Origin: Rhynchopus euleeides
Taxonomy: Eukaryota > Euglenozoa > Diplonemea > Diplonemida > Diplonemidae
Length of the DNA stretch: 64,000 bases
Assembly (NCBI GenBank): GCA_963210315.1
Contig: OY723317.1
Coordinates: 496,001 to 560,000, forward strand
Direction of reading: 5' to 3'
The notes under the pieces were generated by a model, which did not search any database, was not told the origin of the DNA, and worked only from the letters and a program-made list of their open reading frames with translations. The first letter of the stretch is position 1, and each line of letters begins with the position of its first letter. A program made the translations under genes and the position numbers. Of the stretch, positions 16,772-26,900 are shown in pieces.

Positions 16772-17930
16772 GGGGGGGGTATATGCCCTTTAAAAAGCGT
16801 GAGAAACACTACATTTTTGAACATCGACTTCTTTTGACGTACCGGCCGTCAAAACCCCCACCAACCACCCCAGAACACCGATATCACCCCCTATCCGACA
16901 CACCAGACCCCCTCATGGCACCTCCAGAGGCTTTTTTGCGACGTCAAAATTTTCTGCCTAGGTTTGGTACCTGGGCCGTCCCTGTGGGAGAGATGTTCAG
17001 ATTTTTGCGAACACTGGGCATCTATTTTCAGGGTTTTTGGTGTCTGGCAATGCCGAGGGGTGTGGGGGGGTGCATTCTGGATCGAGGGCAGGGTCCACCA
17101 GACCCGTTCTCTTCCGAGAAAGGATATTTTTGACCCTCAAACTTGCAGCCCATCTCCTGTGGGCCTGTTTGTACGTCAATTAGCCTTTATTCTGGGCAAA
17201 ACGACGCTCACATGCGTCATCCCACTTAGTCCGAGAGTCCGCTGACAAGACACACATCTCTGCCCTCTTCTAGTTCAGACTCAGTCAGCACCAACCTAGC
17301 ACCCTCTCTTTCTCTGTGGCTCTTTCTGTTGGTGTCACAACTGCACCAGTTGCCTAGGCCAGGCTCCATTCGAGGCAGGAATCATATCTCTGATTCTTGG
17401 TGTCATCGTCCACAGCGTCTCTGAGTCTTATGTCTGCCGCAACATCTGATTGCTTGCGGGAGTATTGTCAGTACAGGCATGCAACCAGGACATGTGGGAT
17501 ACCCAGCGGGATATATGAAAATGGGATATCCCTGCCACCATCCGCCACATGCCCCCCCGGGAGACCGGGCCATCTCTGCGGGATATGGGGGTCAGAATCC
17601 GCAGGATATCATCACCAGGTCACGCGGGATACCCCCGCATGTGCATGGGATATCAAATGGGACATGGTTTGACCGAAGAGCCAACCATATTCCGTACAAT
17701 ACGTTGTATCAGTGTGGGTGGCTATGCCTGGTACCTAGGCCAGGTACCAAACCTAGGCAGGAAAATGAGCATGGCAGATAAGTGGCCCCCAGAGGGCACT
17801 GGGGGTCACCAAAGTGCCCTGTAGGTGTTTCTGGGGTGTTTTGGACCACTTTGTATGGTTGGATGTCGACTTAGGTGCCGTTTTCGCATATGTCAAAAAT
17901 TCGGGTTTCTCACGCACATATACCCCCCCC
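16772..17930. mobile_element. Element D: TA-flanked element (1,159 bp) with long discontinuous inverted repeats
   Basis: The ends read TA|GGGGGGGGTATATG ... CATATACCCCCCCC|TA (TA at 16770-16771 and 17931-17932). A second inverted block, GCGTGAGAAAC, lies just inside. A third, CTGCCTAGGTTTGGTACCTG, starts about 185 bp from the left end and about 170 bp from the right end (near 16957 and 17760). The arms are therefore about 200 bp with diverged stretches between conserved blocks. The interior encodes nothing I recognise. The end motif TAGGGGGGG is shared with element A. Confidence 0.8.
17489..17660 (+). repeat. cluster of GGGATAYC words inside element D
   Basis: Words of the form GGGATACC, GGGATATC, GGGATATG and AGGATATC occur about eight times in 170 bp at irregular spacing. 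A clustered binding site is possible, but no binding protein is known from the sequence. Confidence 0.7.
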
Positions 17931-17945
17931 TAGGGCAGTGAACCC

Positions 17946-18030
17946 AATAAACGACGTTTATTTCAGAAACCGTTTTTCAATAAACGTTAAACGTTTATAA
18001 ACGCTAAACGTTTAGCGTTTATTTAGCGAA
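17946..18030. repeat. AAACGTTTA palindrome cluster
   Basis: Overlapping AAACG/CGTTT words (ATAAACG, AAACGTTTATAAACG, GCGTTTATTTAGCG) give several short palindromes next to the right TA of element D. This resembles the subterminal nonamer clusters of element C. It may be the surviving end of another element beginning TA|GGGCAGTGAACCC, but I found no matching right end. Confidence 0.6.
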
Positions 18031-19256
18031 GCAGCTTGTGCCCGCACCCCACCCACATAATCTGACCTCACACACTCCCACACGATTCTGGTGGCAGAAA
18101 GTGCCCAATATGCTCCGGAAACTCAATTCTGCCCACTCCCAGGGGGTGGTATGCCCCCGACATGCCGTTTTTAGCAACCAAAATTTTTGGGACAGAACTT
18201 GTACCTGGGCTGCACACCACAGGACACATCAAGCAGAGCAAACACACCTCAACCTGCCAGATGCACAGAAGAACTGTTGTCGTTGATTGTTCTGAAACAT
18301 AACAGCTTCTCGGTGCCCTCCAGAGGCCAAAAGGCAAGCCAATATGAGGTTTTTTTTTTTTTCCATGTCGCTCCCGTTGGTCACTGCGCTGCTTTGAGTC
18401 AGCCACGTGGCGGAAGCCGGACCGCAGGGAGGGGCGTTGCGCCCGTTGACGCCTCTCGCTCCTCATGTGCCTTGAGTAGCTGCCTGGTGGGTCTGCTTTG
18501 AGGCGGGGAATCGCGTCAGGCCAAACAGCCACTGCGAGGACGTCTCCCCTAAAAGAAAAGAAAGAATGTGGGAAGGGGACGGGGGCGAGATGGGTGGGCG
18601 GCGCAAGCCGGAAGGAGCGCCCCCCATGGGGCGGAAGCTCACCCGACAGCATAAAATGCTGCAAAAACAACAAAAAAGGGGAAAAGAAACCACGCACACC
18701 ACAACATCAATAAAACCAAAGCCGTGCAGAAAGGGCCCCTCCGCATATATGAAACAGGGCACACAGCGGAAAATGAGTTACCAGAGCTTGCTTTAGTTTC
18801 CCCTCGGAGGAGGGTAATCACAGGGGGCGCCACGTGAAGGCAGCAAGTTGGATTTTATCCCCCCTGGTAGCAGAGGTAGGTTTCAGAGGTAATCGCGCCA
18901 GGAACAGTTGTGGGAGAAGTATGGTACAGTTCGCGTCCCATTTGACGCTGTTCTTGGGAGCTTACGGCAGCTGGGTCTGTGGCACGGCGCATCCGTTGCC
19001 AGGGAGCGCGTCCTCGGGTGTGGTGCCTCACCTGTGATCATGTGGCACAGGGACGCCATACGAGAGTCTCTCAGATGCCTCCTCTGATGGGAGGCAACTG
19101 ACTGGAACAGGCACCTGGTACAGCAGGCACGGGTACAAGAAGTGGCCAGAAATAGCGCCGATGGTTTCGACCTTGCGCTTCGACATCTTGCTGTCCTCAC
19201 CGCAGCGGTGCCCCCCCGCCCTGGAATTTGGGGTGTGGTGCGCTGGCCATGATGAT
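18031..19256. other. intergenic region, no gene supported
   Basis: Reading frames up to about 209 codons on the minus strand (18068-18697 and 18883-19446) have no domain, signal peptide or biased codon pattern that I can see. I leave them uncalled. A T-run lies at 18350-18362. Confidence 0.5.
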
Positions 19257-19412
19257 CATAGAGGGTGGCAAGCTGTGATTTTTCCAGCCGTTTCTCACAA
19301 ATTTTTTTCTGGGCAAAAATATTGGTGCATTTTTCTCCCGTTTTGGGGCCCCACCACCCCCGGAACACCTCCGACTCTGCCAAAATCGGGGTTTTCACCC
19401 GAAAATGCGGGC
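19257..19412 (+). repeat. diverged dispersed module 'a', copy 2
   Basis: Shares with 21284-21440 the opening GGGTGGCAAG, an A/T-rich stretch with ATATTGGTG or TTATTGGTG, TTTTGGGGCC, CCAAATCGGG-like words and a final GAAAAT/GAAAGTG. Same orientation in both. Confidence 0.6.
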
Positions 19413-19565
19413 CGCCGAGGTGGCCGACAGGAATGCAACCGAACACACGACTCCGGAATCACACCCACATGACGAGCGGATGCGAGGAGGGCCCACCACA
19501 TGGAATTCACGCCCGAATGGGGCCTTGTCACCGCTTCCCTGTCAGAAGGACCTCCATGGAACCTG

Positions 19566-19680
19566 CTCTCAGTATGCTGGGGGTCATCTGTCTGTGTGTG
19601 TGGCCACTGGGGTGGGGTGGCTGGCAATGCGGAGTTCACACATGATCACGGCTTCGGGTGGGGGATTGGGGCAGGTTGGG
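19566..19680 (+). repeat. dispersed module 'b', copy 2
   Basis: Matches 15338-15420 in TATGCTGGGGGTCA, GGCCACTG, CAATGCGGA-TTCACA and GGGGGATTGGGGCAGGTT, with a G/T-rich insertion between the first two words. Confidence 0.8.
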
Positions 19681-19689
19681 GGGCAGGGT

Positions 19690-20167
19690 CCACAGGCTGC
19701 AGATTACTCACCGATCTTGCTCTGTCATTCGCATCTTGCCAGAATCAATTAGGGAATGAAGGACAAGCTTGGAACTCACACAACAAGGGATGCTGAATAC
19801 GAAGCACATGTACACACACAGGAGCAAAGAACCCTCGGCTGCCACAAGACAGGCACTCAGGAATAATGACAGGAATTGGCAGACTGTCTTCATCCCGGAA
19901 GGAAGTCTGCAACCTGGACCCCAAACGGACAGGCATGGAGAGACAAGGGCGCACGGACAAGCAGAAGGGAGTGAAGGAGTGCCTCGCGGTGAGTCTGCAT
20001 GCCACGGGTGATACCGCGGCCGAAGCCATCGCGCGCACCTCCAACACAAAAATGCCTCTGGCAGCGCCGAGACACAGCGCCGATGCGCGTCGGTGCACAC
20101 CACTGCGTCGAAGAGCGATGCCGCCCCAAACATACCGCAGCCGCTCACCCCAGGTGTCGCCGCGGCT
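19690..20167. other. spacer between modules, no gene supported
   Basis: Long minus-strand frames run through this stretch into module R, but R is repeat DNA whose copies do not keep the frame. I see no domain. Confidence 0.5.
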
Positions 20168-20690
20168 CCCCTGAATCCGCACCCAATCCAGCAGGTCTGC
20201 ACGGCGCACAGCCAATCACCCACTGACACCCAGCGCAAAAAACGTGCATACCAACGCTCCGACCACACACCACAACACCACACCCGCCGCGCTACACCTC
20301 CGCGACTTCGGCTCGCACCCGCAACACGGTCCCACTCACGACCCGCACACAGGACGTGGCGTTGGTTCCCACCCCCTTGTCCTCCACCCGCTGCCAAAAC
20401 CAATCTGCAAAAGACCCCGCTCCCGCCCAGTCGAGCGGGAACTGCCAGGAGACCCCGGAAGTGCACGACGACCGCACGCATCGCGTCGACCAGTACAGCA
20501 AGGCGTCTAGATCATGCGACGACGGAAGGGCAAGCGGGAGCGTCCGGGTGATGCAGCCGTCAACCCTTAGCTTGACCAGGAACCGGCCGCAGGTCGGCGA
20601 TCAGCCGAGCAGGGGGTTCTGATAGACGAGAGTGAATGGAAAAGCAAGTCTCCCAGCACCATCCTACAAATCCCCGACCAGACAGGGGCG
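20168..20690 (+). repeat. GC-rich dispersed module R, copy 3
   Basis: The closest relative is copy 4 (22018-22600). Both open with ATCCGCACCCAATCCAGCAG, both contain CACCCAGCGCAAAAAACGTG, and both end with AGCAGGGGGTTCTGA followed by GAATGGAAAAGCAAGTCTCC. The copies are about 1.85 kb apart in direct orientation. Confidence 0.85.
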
Positions 20691-20793
20691 CAGGGGGGTG
20701 CGGGCGGCATAACAAGGAGTTTTGTTGCTGTTGTCAGACGAAGTGGTGGCTGATGCCACGTGCAGTGCTTCGCCAGTTCGCTTCTTGTGCTGG

Positions 20794-21282
20794 TGAGACA
20801 CAGCCGCGTGACTCATACATACCCATTGTGGCACTCTCATAGGGTGAGACACATCCGCGTGACTCATACAGACCCATTGTGACACTCTCATAGGGTGAGA
20901 CACAGCCGCGTGACTCATTCATACCCATTGTGACACTCTCATGGGGTGAGACACATCCGCGTGACTCATTCATACCCATGGTGACACTCTCATAGGGTGA
21001 GTCACAGCCGCGTGACTCATTCATACCCATTGTGACACTCTCATAGGGTGAGACACATCCGCGTGACACATACATACGCATTGTGACACTCTCATAGGGT
21101 GAGTCACAGCCGCGTGACTCATTCATACCCATTGTGACACTCTCATAGGGTGAGACACATCCGCGTGACACATACATACGCAATGTGACACTCTCATAGG
21201 GTGAGTCACAGCCGCGTGACTCATTCATACCCATTGTGACACTCTCATAGGGTGAGACACATCCGCGTGACACATACATAGG
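20794..21282. repeat. 51-bp minisatellite, about 9.6 copies
   Basis: Unit starts recur every 51 bases (20794, 20845, 20896 and so on to 21253). The unit contains TGAGACACATCCGCGTGACT and CATTGTGACACTCTCATAGG. From about 20998 on, two variants alternate (GTCACAGCCGCG against GACACATCCGCG), giving a 102-bp dimer. Because 51 is a multiple of three, a minus-strand frame stays open through it, encoding a 17-residue repeat. No start context, flanking domain or composition suggests a real protein. Confidence 0.9.
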
Positions 21283-21283
21283 G

Positions 21284-21440
21284 GGTGGCAAGTTTGAAAT
21301 TTGGCTGAAAATCCCTTGTAAAAAAAACCAAAATCCGTGTACAATATTATTGGTGAATTTTGGGGCCGTTTGGGCCAATACCCAGCCACCCTGGCCCCAA
21401 GTCTCGGCCAAATCGGGATTTCTGGCCAGAAAGTGGGAAA
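21284..21440 (+). repeat. diverged dispersed module 'a', copy 3
   Basis: Starts immediately after the minisatellite with GGGGGTGGCAAG and follows the word order of 19257-19412. It also contains AAAATCCCTTGTAAAAA, a word present in the A-rich repeat near 3537. Confidence 0.6.
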
Positions 21441-21887
21441 ACAAGCTGTATTTTCGCATTCCGAACCGGAAAAAACGACACCTCATCCGGTAGAAATGTG
21501 GTGCCGGCGCATCTCTGGCACAACTACACGTCTCCTACCCGGAGAATACTGACAATGTGCACTCTACGCCGAGAAGAACACGCAGGACCTGGTCTGCTGA
21601 CTCTCAGAAACCTCAAGCCTCCCCCAGAGTGGAGGGAGCCCTGCACGGGCAAGCCTCTGAAGGGGGTGGTAGGTGGGTGGTAGCAGATGTCACTCTCTCA
21701 ACAGTGGTACACAGTCTCTTGCATCTGATGACATCATGTTGTAGAAATCCTGCACCTGTAGGATTGTAGGATGGGTGTGTCTCTGCACCGGCAGTTACAA
21801 ACACAGACAAGAGGGCTGTTGGGGCAGGGGCAGGGGCTTGGAGGGGAGTCTCAGTCTGTCCTCACTGTGTGCGGCTCCGCACCGAAA
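21441..21887. other. spacer, no gene seen
   Basis: No reading frame with a recognisable domain. A GGGGCAGGGGCAGGGGC run lies near 21820. Confidence 0.5.
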
Positions 21888-22015
21888 CAGGTCGCTCAAG
21901 ATCGCTCCGAGGTCGCTCACAGCTAACAGAGGTCGCTCCGCACCAAAACAGGCCGCTCAAGGTCGCTCCGAGGTCGCTCAGCACCGAAACAGGTCGCTCC
22001 GAGGTCGCTCCTCGT
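21888..22015 (+). repeat. irregular GGTCGCTC tandem cluster
   Basis: The octamer GGTCGCTC occurs about eight times, interleaved with GCACCGAAACAG and CCGAGGTCGCTC. Larger units of about 30-45 bp can be traced, but not with exact spacing. Confidence 0.8.
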
Positions 22016-22017
22016 CG

Positions 22018-22600
22018 TCCCTGCATCCGCACCCAATCCAGCAGGTCTGCACGTCGCACAGCCAATCACCCACTGACACCCAGCGCAAAAAACGTGCTCA
22101 CCAACGCTCCGACCACACGCCACAACCCCACACCCGACGCGCTACACACCCACGCCCCACACCTCCGCGACTTCGGCTCGCACCCGCAACCGCACTATAG
22201 TCCCACTCACGACCCGCACACAGGACGTTGGTTCCCACCCCCTTGTCCTCCACCCACTGCCAAAACCAATCTGCAACAGACGCCGCTCCCGCCCGGTCCA
22301 CTCCCGGGTCGAGCGGGAACTGCCAGGAGACCCCGGAAGTGCACGACGACCGCACGCATCGCGTCGACCAGTACATCAAGGCGTCTAGATCATACGACGA
22401 CGGAAGGGCTAACGGGAGCGCCCGGGTGATGCAGCAGTCAACCCATAGCTTGACCAGGGAACCGGCCGGAAGTCGGCGATCAGCCGAGCAGGGGGTTCTG
22501 AGAGGCGGAGTGAATGGAAAAGCAAGTCTCCCAGCACCATCTCGCAATGTTAGTTCTCTATGAAGGTACCACACCAGACATGGGAGCGGGGCCCGCTGCG
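22018..22600 (+). repeat. GC-rich dispersed module R, copy 4
   Basis: Near-copy of 20168-20690 with a few insertions. The reading differs after TCTCCCAGCACCATC. Its 3' part runs into the G-rich decamer array and the hairpin at 22776, which is the same ending as copy 1. Confidence 0.85.
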
Positions 22601-22780
22601 GGGGGGCGCGGGGGGGCGCGGGGGGGCGCGGGGGGGCGCGGGGGGGCGCGGGGGGGCGCGGGGGGGCGCGGGGGGGCGCGGGGGGGCGCGGGGGGGCGCG
22701 GGGGGGCGCGGGGGGGCGCGGGGGGGCGCGGGGGGGCGCGGGGGGGCGCGGGGGGGCGCGGGGGGGCGCGGGGGGGCGCG
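22601..22780 (+). repeat. GGGGGGCGCG decamer array, 18 exact copies
   Basis: Eighteen identical 10-bp units fill 22601-22780 without a substitution. Each has a six-G run, so the plus strand has strong G-quadruplex potential. It ends in a hairpin stem. Confidence 0.97.
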
Positions 22781-22800
22781 GGCGGCTTCGCCGCCCGCGC
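22776..22800. repeat. GC hairpin ending the decamer array
   Basis: GCGCGGGCGGC, loop TTC, then the complement (11-bp stem). It is identical in core to the hairpin at 15927-15957. Confidence 0.9.
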
Positions 22801-22820
22801 CCCCACATGCCTGAGAAGTT

Positions 22821-23440
22821 ACCTCCAGCAACTTCCAGCAACCTCGAGCAACCTCTAGCAACCTCTAGCAACCTCTAGCAACCTCTAGCAACCTCTAGCA
22901 ACTTCCAGCAACCTCCAGCAACCTCTAGCAACCTCTAGCAACCTCTAGCAACCTCTAGCAACCTCTAGCAACTTCCAGCAACCTCCAGCAACCTCTAGCA
23001 ACCTCTAGCAACCTCTAGCAACCTCTAGCAACCTCTAGCAACCTCTAGCAACTTCCAGCAACCTCCAGCAACCTCTAGCAACCTCTAGCAACCTCTAGCA
23101 ACCTCTAGCAACCTCTAGCAACCTCTAGCAACTTCCAGCAACCTCCAGCAACCTCTAGCAACCTCTAGCAACCTCTAGCAACCTCTAGCAACCTCTAGCA
23201 ACCTCTAGCAACCTCTAGCAACCTCTAGCAACCTCTAGCAACCTCTAGCAACCTCTAGCAACCTCTAGCAACTTCCAGCAACCTCCAGCAACCTCTAGCA
23301 ACCTCTAGCAACCTCTAGCAACCTCTAGCAACTTCCAGCAACCTCCAGCAACCTCCAGCAACCTCTAGCAACCTCTAGCAACCTCTAGCAACCTCTAGCA
23401 ACCTCTAGCAACCTCCAGCAACCTCAAGCAACTTCCAGCA
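22821..23440. repeat. ACCTCTAGCA decamer array, 62 copies
   Basis: Sixty-two consecutive 10-bp units with no length change. Most are ACCTCTAGCA, with variants ACTTCCAGCA, ACCTCCAGCA and single ACCTCGAGCA and ACCTCAAGCA units. The ACTTCCAGCA variant, usually followed by ACCTCCAGCA, recurs at 22831, 22901, 22971, 23051, 23131, 23271, 23331 and 23431, giving superunits of 60-140 bp. A partial unit and a 9-bp spacer separate it from the satellite. Confidence 0.97.
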
Positions 23441-23458
23441 ACCACCAGGAGCAGGGCC

Positions 23459-23970
23459 AAACACCCATTTCAGCACTCTCCTGCAGTCGCACACCTCTGC
23501 CTAACTCCGAAACACCCATTTCAGCACTCTCCGGCAGTCGGACACCTCTGCCTAAGTCCTAAACACCCATTTCAGCACTCTCCTGCGGTCGCACACCTCT
23601 GCCTAGGTCCTAAACACCCATTTCAGCACTCTCCGGCAGTCGGACACCTCTGCCTAAGTCCTAAACACCCATTTCAGCACTCTCCTGCAGTCGCACACCT
23701 CTGCCTAACTCCGAAACACCCATTTCAGCACTCTCCGGCAGTCGGACACCTCTGCCTAAGTCCTAAACACCCATTTCAGCACTCTCCTGCAGTCGCACAC
23801 CTCTGCCTAACTCCGAAACACCCATTTCAGCACTCTCCGGCAGTCGGACACCTCTGCCTAAGTCCTAAACACCCATTTCAGCACTCTCCTGCAGTCGCAC
23901 ACCTCTGCCTAACTCCGAAACACCCATTTCAGCACTCTCCGGCAGTCGGACACCTCTGCCTAAGTCCTCA
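23459..23970. repeat. dimeric leading edge of the 51-bp satellite
   Basis: In the first ten or so monomers, type CTAACTCCGAAAC alternates with type CTAAGTCCTAAAC, and CTCCTGCAG alternates with CTCCGGCAG, giving a 102-bp dimer. The CTAACTCCG variant is not seen further in. Confidence 0.85.
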
Positions 23971-26900
23971 ACACCCATTTCAGCACTCTCCTGCAGTCGG
24001 ACACTTCTGCCTAGGTCCTAAACACCCATTTCGGCACTCTCCTGCAGTCGGTCCCTTCTGCCTAAGTCCTAAACACCCATTTCAGCACTCTCCTGCAGTC
24101 GGACACTTCTACCTAAGTCCTCAACACCCATTTCAGCACTCTCCTGCAGTCGGACACTTCTGCCTAGGTCCTAAACACCCATTTCAGCACTCTCCTGCAG
24201 TCGGACACTTCTGCCTAGGTCCTAAACACCCATTTCAGCACTCTCCTGCAGTCGGACACTTCTACCTAAGTCCTCAACACCCATTTCAGCACTCTCCTGC
24301 AGTCGGACACTTCTGCCTAAGTCCTCAACACCCATTTCAGCACTCTCCTGCAGTCGGACACTTCTGCCTAGGTCCTAAACACCCATTTCAGCACTCTCCT
24401 GCAGTCGGACACTTCTGCCTAGGTCCTAAACACCCATTTCAGCACTCTCCTGCAGTCGCACACCTCTGCCTAGGTCCTAAACACCCATTTCAGCACTCTC
24501 CTGCAGTCGCACACCTCGGCCTAAGTCCTCAACACCCATTTCAGCACTCTCCTGCAGTCGGACACTTCTGCCTAGGTCCTAAACACCCATTTCAGCACTC
24601 TCCTGCAGTCGGACACTTCTGCCTAGGTCCTAAACACCCATTTCAGCACTCTCCTGCAGTCGCACACCTCTGCCTAGGTCCTAAACACCCATTTCAGCAC
24701 TCTCCTGCAGTCGCACACCTCTGCCTAAGTCCTCAACACCCATTTCAGCACTCTCCTGCAGTCGGACACTTCTGCCTAGGTCCTAAACACCCATTTCAGC
24801 ACTCTCCTGCAGTCGGACACTTCTGCCTAAGTCCTCAACACCCATTTCAGCACTCTCCTGCAGTCGGACACTTCTGCCTAGGTCCTAAACACCCATTTCA
24901 GCACTCTCCTGCAGTCGGACACTTCTGCCTAGGTCCTAAACACCCATTTCAGCACTCTCCTGCGGTCGCAAACCTCTGCCTAAGTCCTCAACACCCATTT
25001 CAGCACTCTCCTGCAGTCGGACACTTCTGCCTAGGTCCTAAACACCCATTTCAGCACTCTCCTGCAGTCGGACACTTCTGCCTAGGTCCTAAACACCCAT
25101 TTCAGCACTCTCCTGCGGTCGCAAACCTCTGCCTAAGTCCTCAACACCCATTTCAGCACTCTCCTGCAGTCGGACACCTCTGCCTAAGTCCTCAACACCC
25201 ATTTCAGCACTCTCCTGCAGTCGGACACTTCTGCCTAGGTCCTAAACACCCATTTCAGCACTCTCCTGCAGTCGGACACTTCTGCCTAAGTCCTCAACAC
25301 CCATTTCGGCACTCTCCTGCAGTCGCACACCTCTGCCTAAGTCCTCAACACCCATTTCAGCACTCTCCTGCAGTCGGACACTTCTGCCTAGGTCCTAAAC
25401 ACCCATTTCAGCACTCTCCTGCAGTCGGACACTTCTGCCTAGGTCCTAAACACCCATTTCAGCACTCTCCTGCAGTCGCACACCTCTGCCTAAGTCCTCA
25501 ACACCCATTTCAGCACTCTCCTGCAGTCGGACACTTCTGCCTAGGTCCTAAACACCCATTTCAGCACTCTCCTGCAGTCGGACACTTCTGCCTAAGTCCT
25601 CAACACCCATTTCAGCACTCTCCTGCAGTCGGACACTTCTGCCTAGGTCCTAAACACCCATTTCAGCACTCTCCTGCAGTCGGACACTTCTGCCTAGGTC
25701 CTAAACACCCATTTCAGCACTCTCCTGCAGTCGCACACCTCTGCCTAGGTCCTAAACACCCATTTCAGCACTCTCCTGCAGTCGCACACCTCGGCCTAAG
25801 TCCTCAACACCCATTTCAGCACTCTCCTGCAGTCGGACACTTCTGCCTAGGTCCTAAACACCCATTTCAGCACTCTCCTGCAGTCGCACACCTCTGCCTA
25901 GGTCCTAAACACCCATTTCAGCACTCTCCTGCAGTCGCACACCTCGGCCTAAGTCCTCAACACCCATTTCAGCACTCTCCTGCAGTCGGACACTTCTGCC
26001 TAGGTCCTAAACACCCATTTCAGCACTCTCCTGCAGTCGGACACTTCTGCCTAGGTCCTAAACACCCATTTCAGCACTCTCCTGCGGTCGCAAACCTCTG
26101 CCTAAGTCCTCAACACCCATTTCAGCACTCTCCTGCAGTCGGACACTTCTGCCTAGGTCCTAAACACCCATTTCAGCACTCTCCTGCAGTCGCACACCTC
26201 TGCCTAAGTCCTCAACACCCATTTCAGCACTCTCCTGCAGTCGGACACTTCTGCCTAGGTCCTAAACACCCATTTCAGCACTCTCCTGCAGTCGGACACT
26301 TCTGCCTAAGTCCTCAACACCCATTTCAGCACTCTCCTGCAGTCGGACACTTCTGCCTAGGTCCTAAACACCCATTTCAGCACTCTCCTGCAGTCGGACA
26401 CTTCTGCCTAGGTCCTAAACACCCATTTCAGCACTCTCCTGCAGTCGGACACTTCTGCCTAGGTCCTAAACACCCATTTCAGCACTCTCCTGCAGTCGCA
26501 CACCTCTGCCTAGGTCCTAAACACCCATTTCAGCACTCTCCTGCAGTCGCACACCTCGGCCTAAGTCCTCAACACCCATTTCAGCACTCTCCTGCAGTCG
26601 GACACTTCTGCCTAGGTCCTAAACACCCATTTCAGCACTCTCCTGCAGTCGGACACTTCTGCCTAGGTCCTAAACACCCATTTCAGCACTCTCCTGCAGT
26701 CGCACACCTCTGCCTAGGTCCTAAACACCCATTTCAGCACTCTCCTGCAGTCGCACACCTCTGCCTAAGTCCTCAACACCCATTTCAGCACTCTCCTGCA
26801 GTCGGACACTTCTGCCTAAGTCCTCAACACCCATTTCAGCACTCTCCTGCAGTCGGACACTTCTGCCTAGGTCCTAAACACCCATTTCAGCACTCTCCTG

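Noticed and set aside
18068-18697. 209-codon minus-strand frame
   Set aside because: No recognisable domain, and long stretches depend on simple sequence. It is too weak to call.
19708-20481. 257-codon minus-strand frame
   Set aside because: It crosses from spacer into module R, shows no recognisable domain, and fails to keep frame in related copies.
20734-21486. 250-codon minus-strand frame with 17-residue repeats
   Set aside because: It is open only because the 51-bp minisatellite is a multiple of three. It also runs through diverged module 'a', and no domain or start context supports it.
22098-22871. 257-codon minus-strand frame
   Set aside because: It spans module R and the GGGGGGCGCG array, so most of it is Pro/Arg/Ala repeat translation. 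The equivalent frames in other R copies are not conserved.
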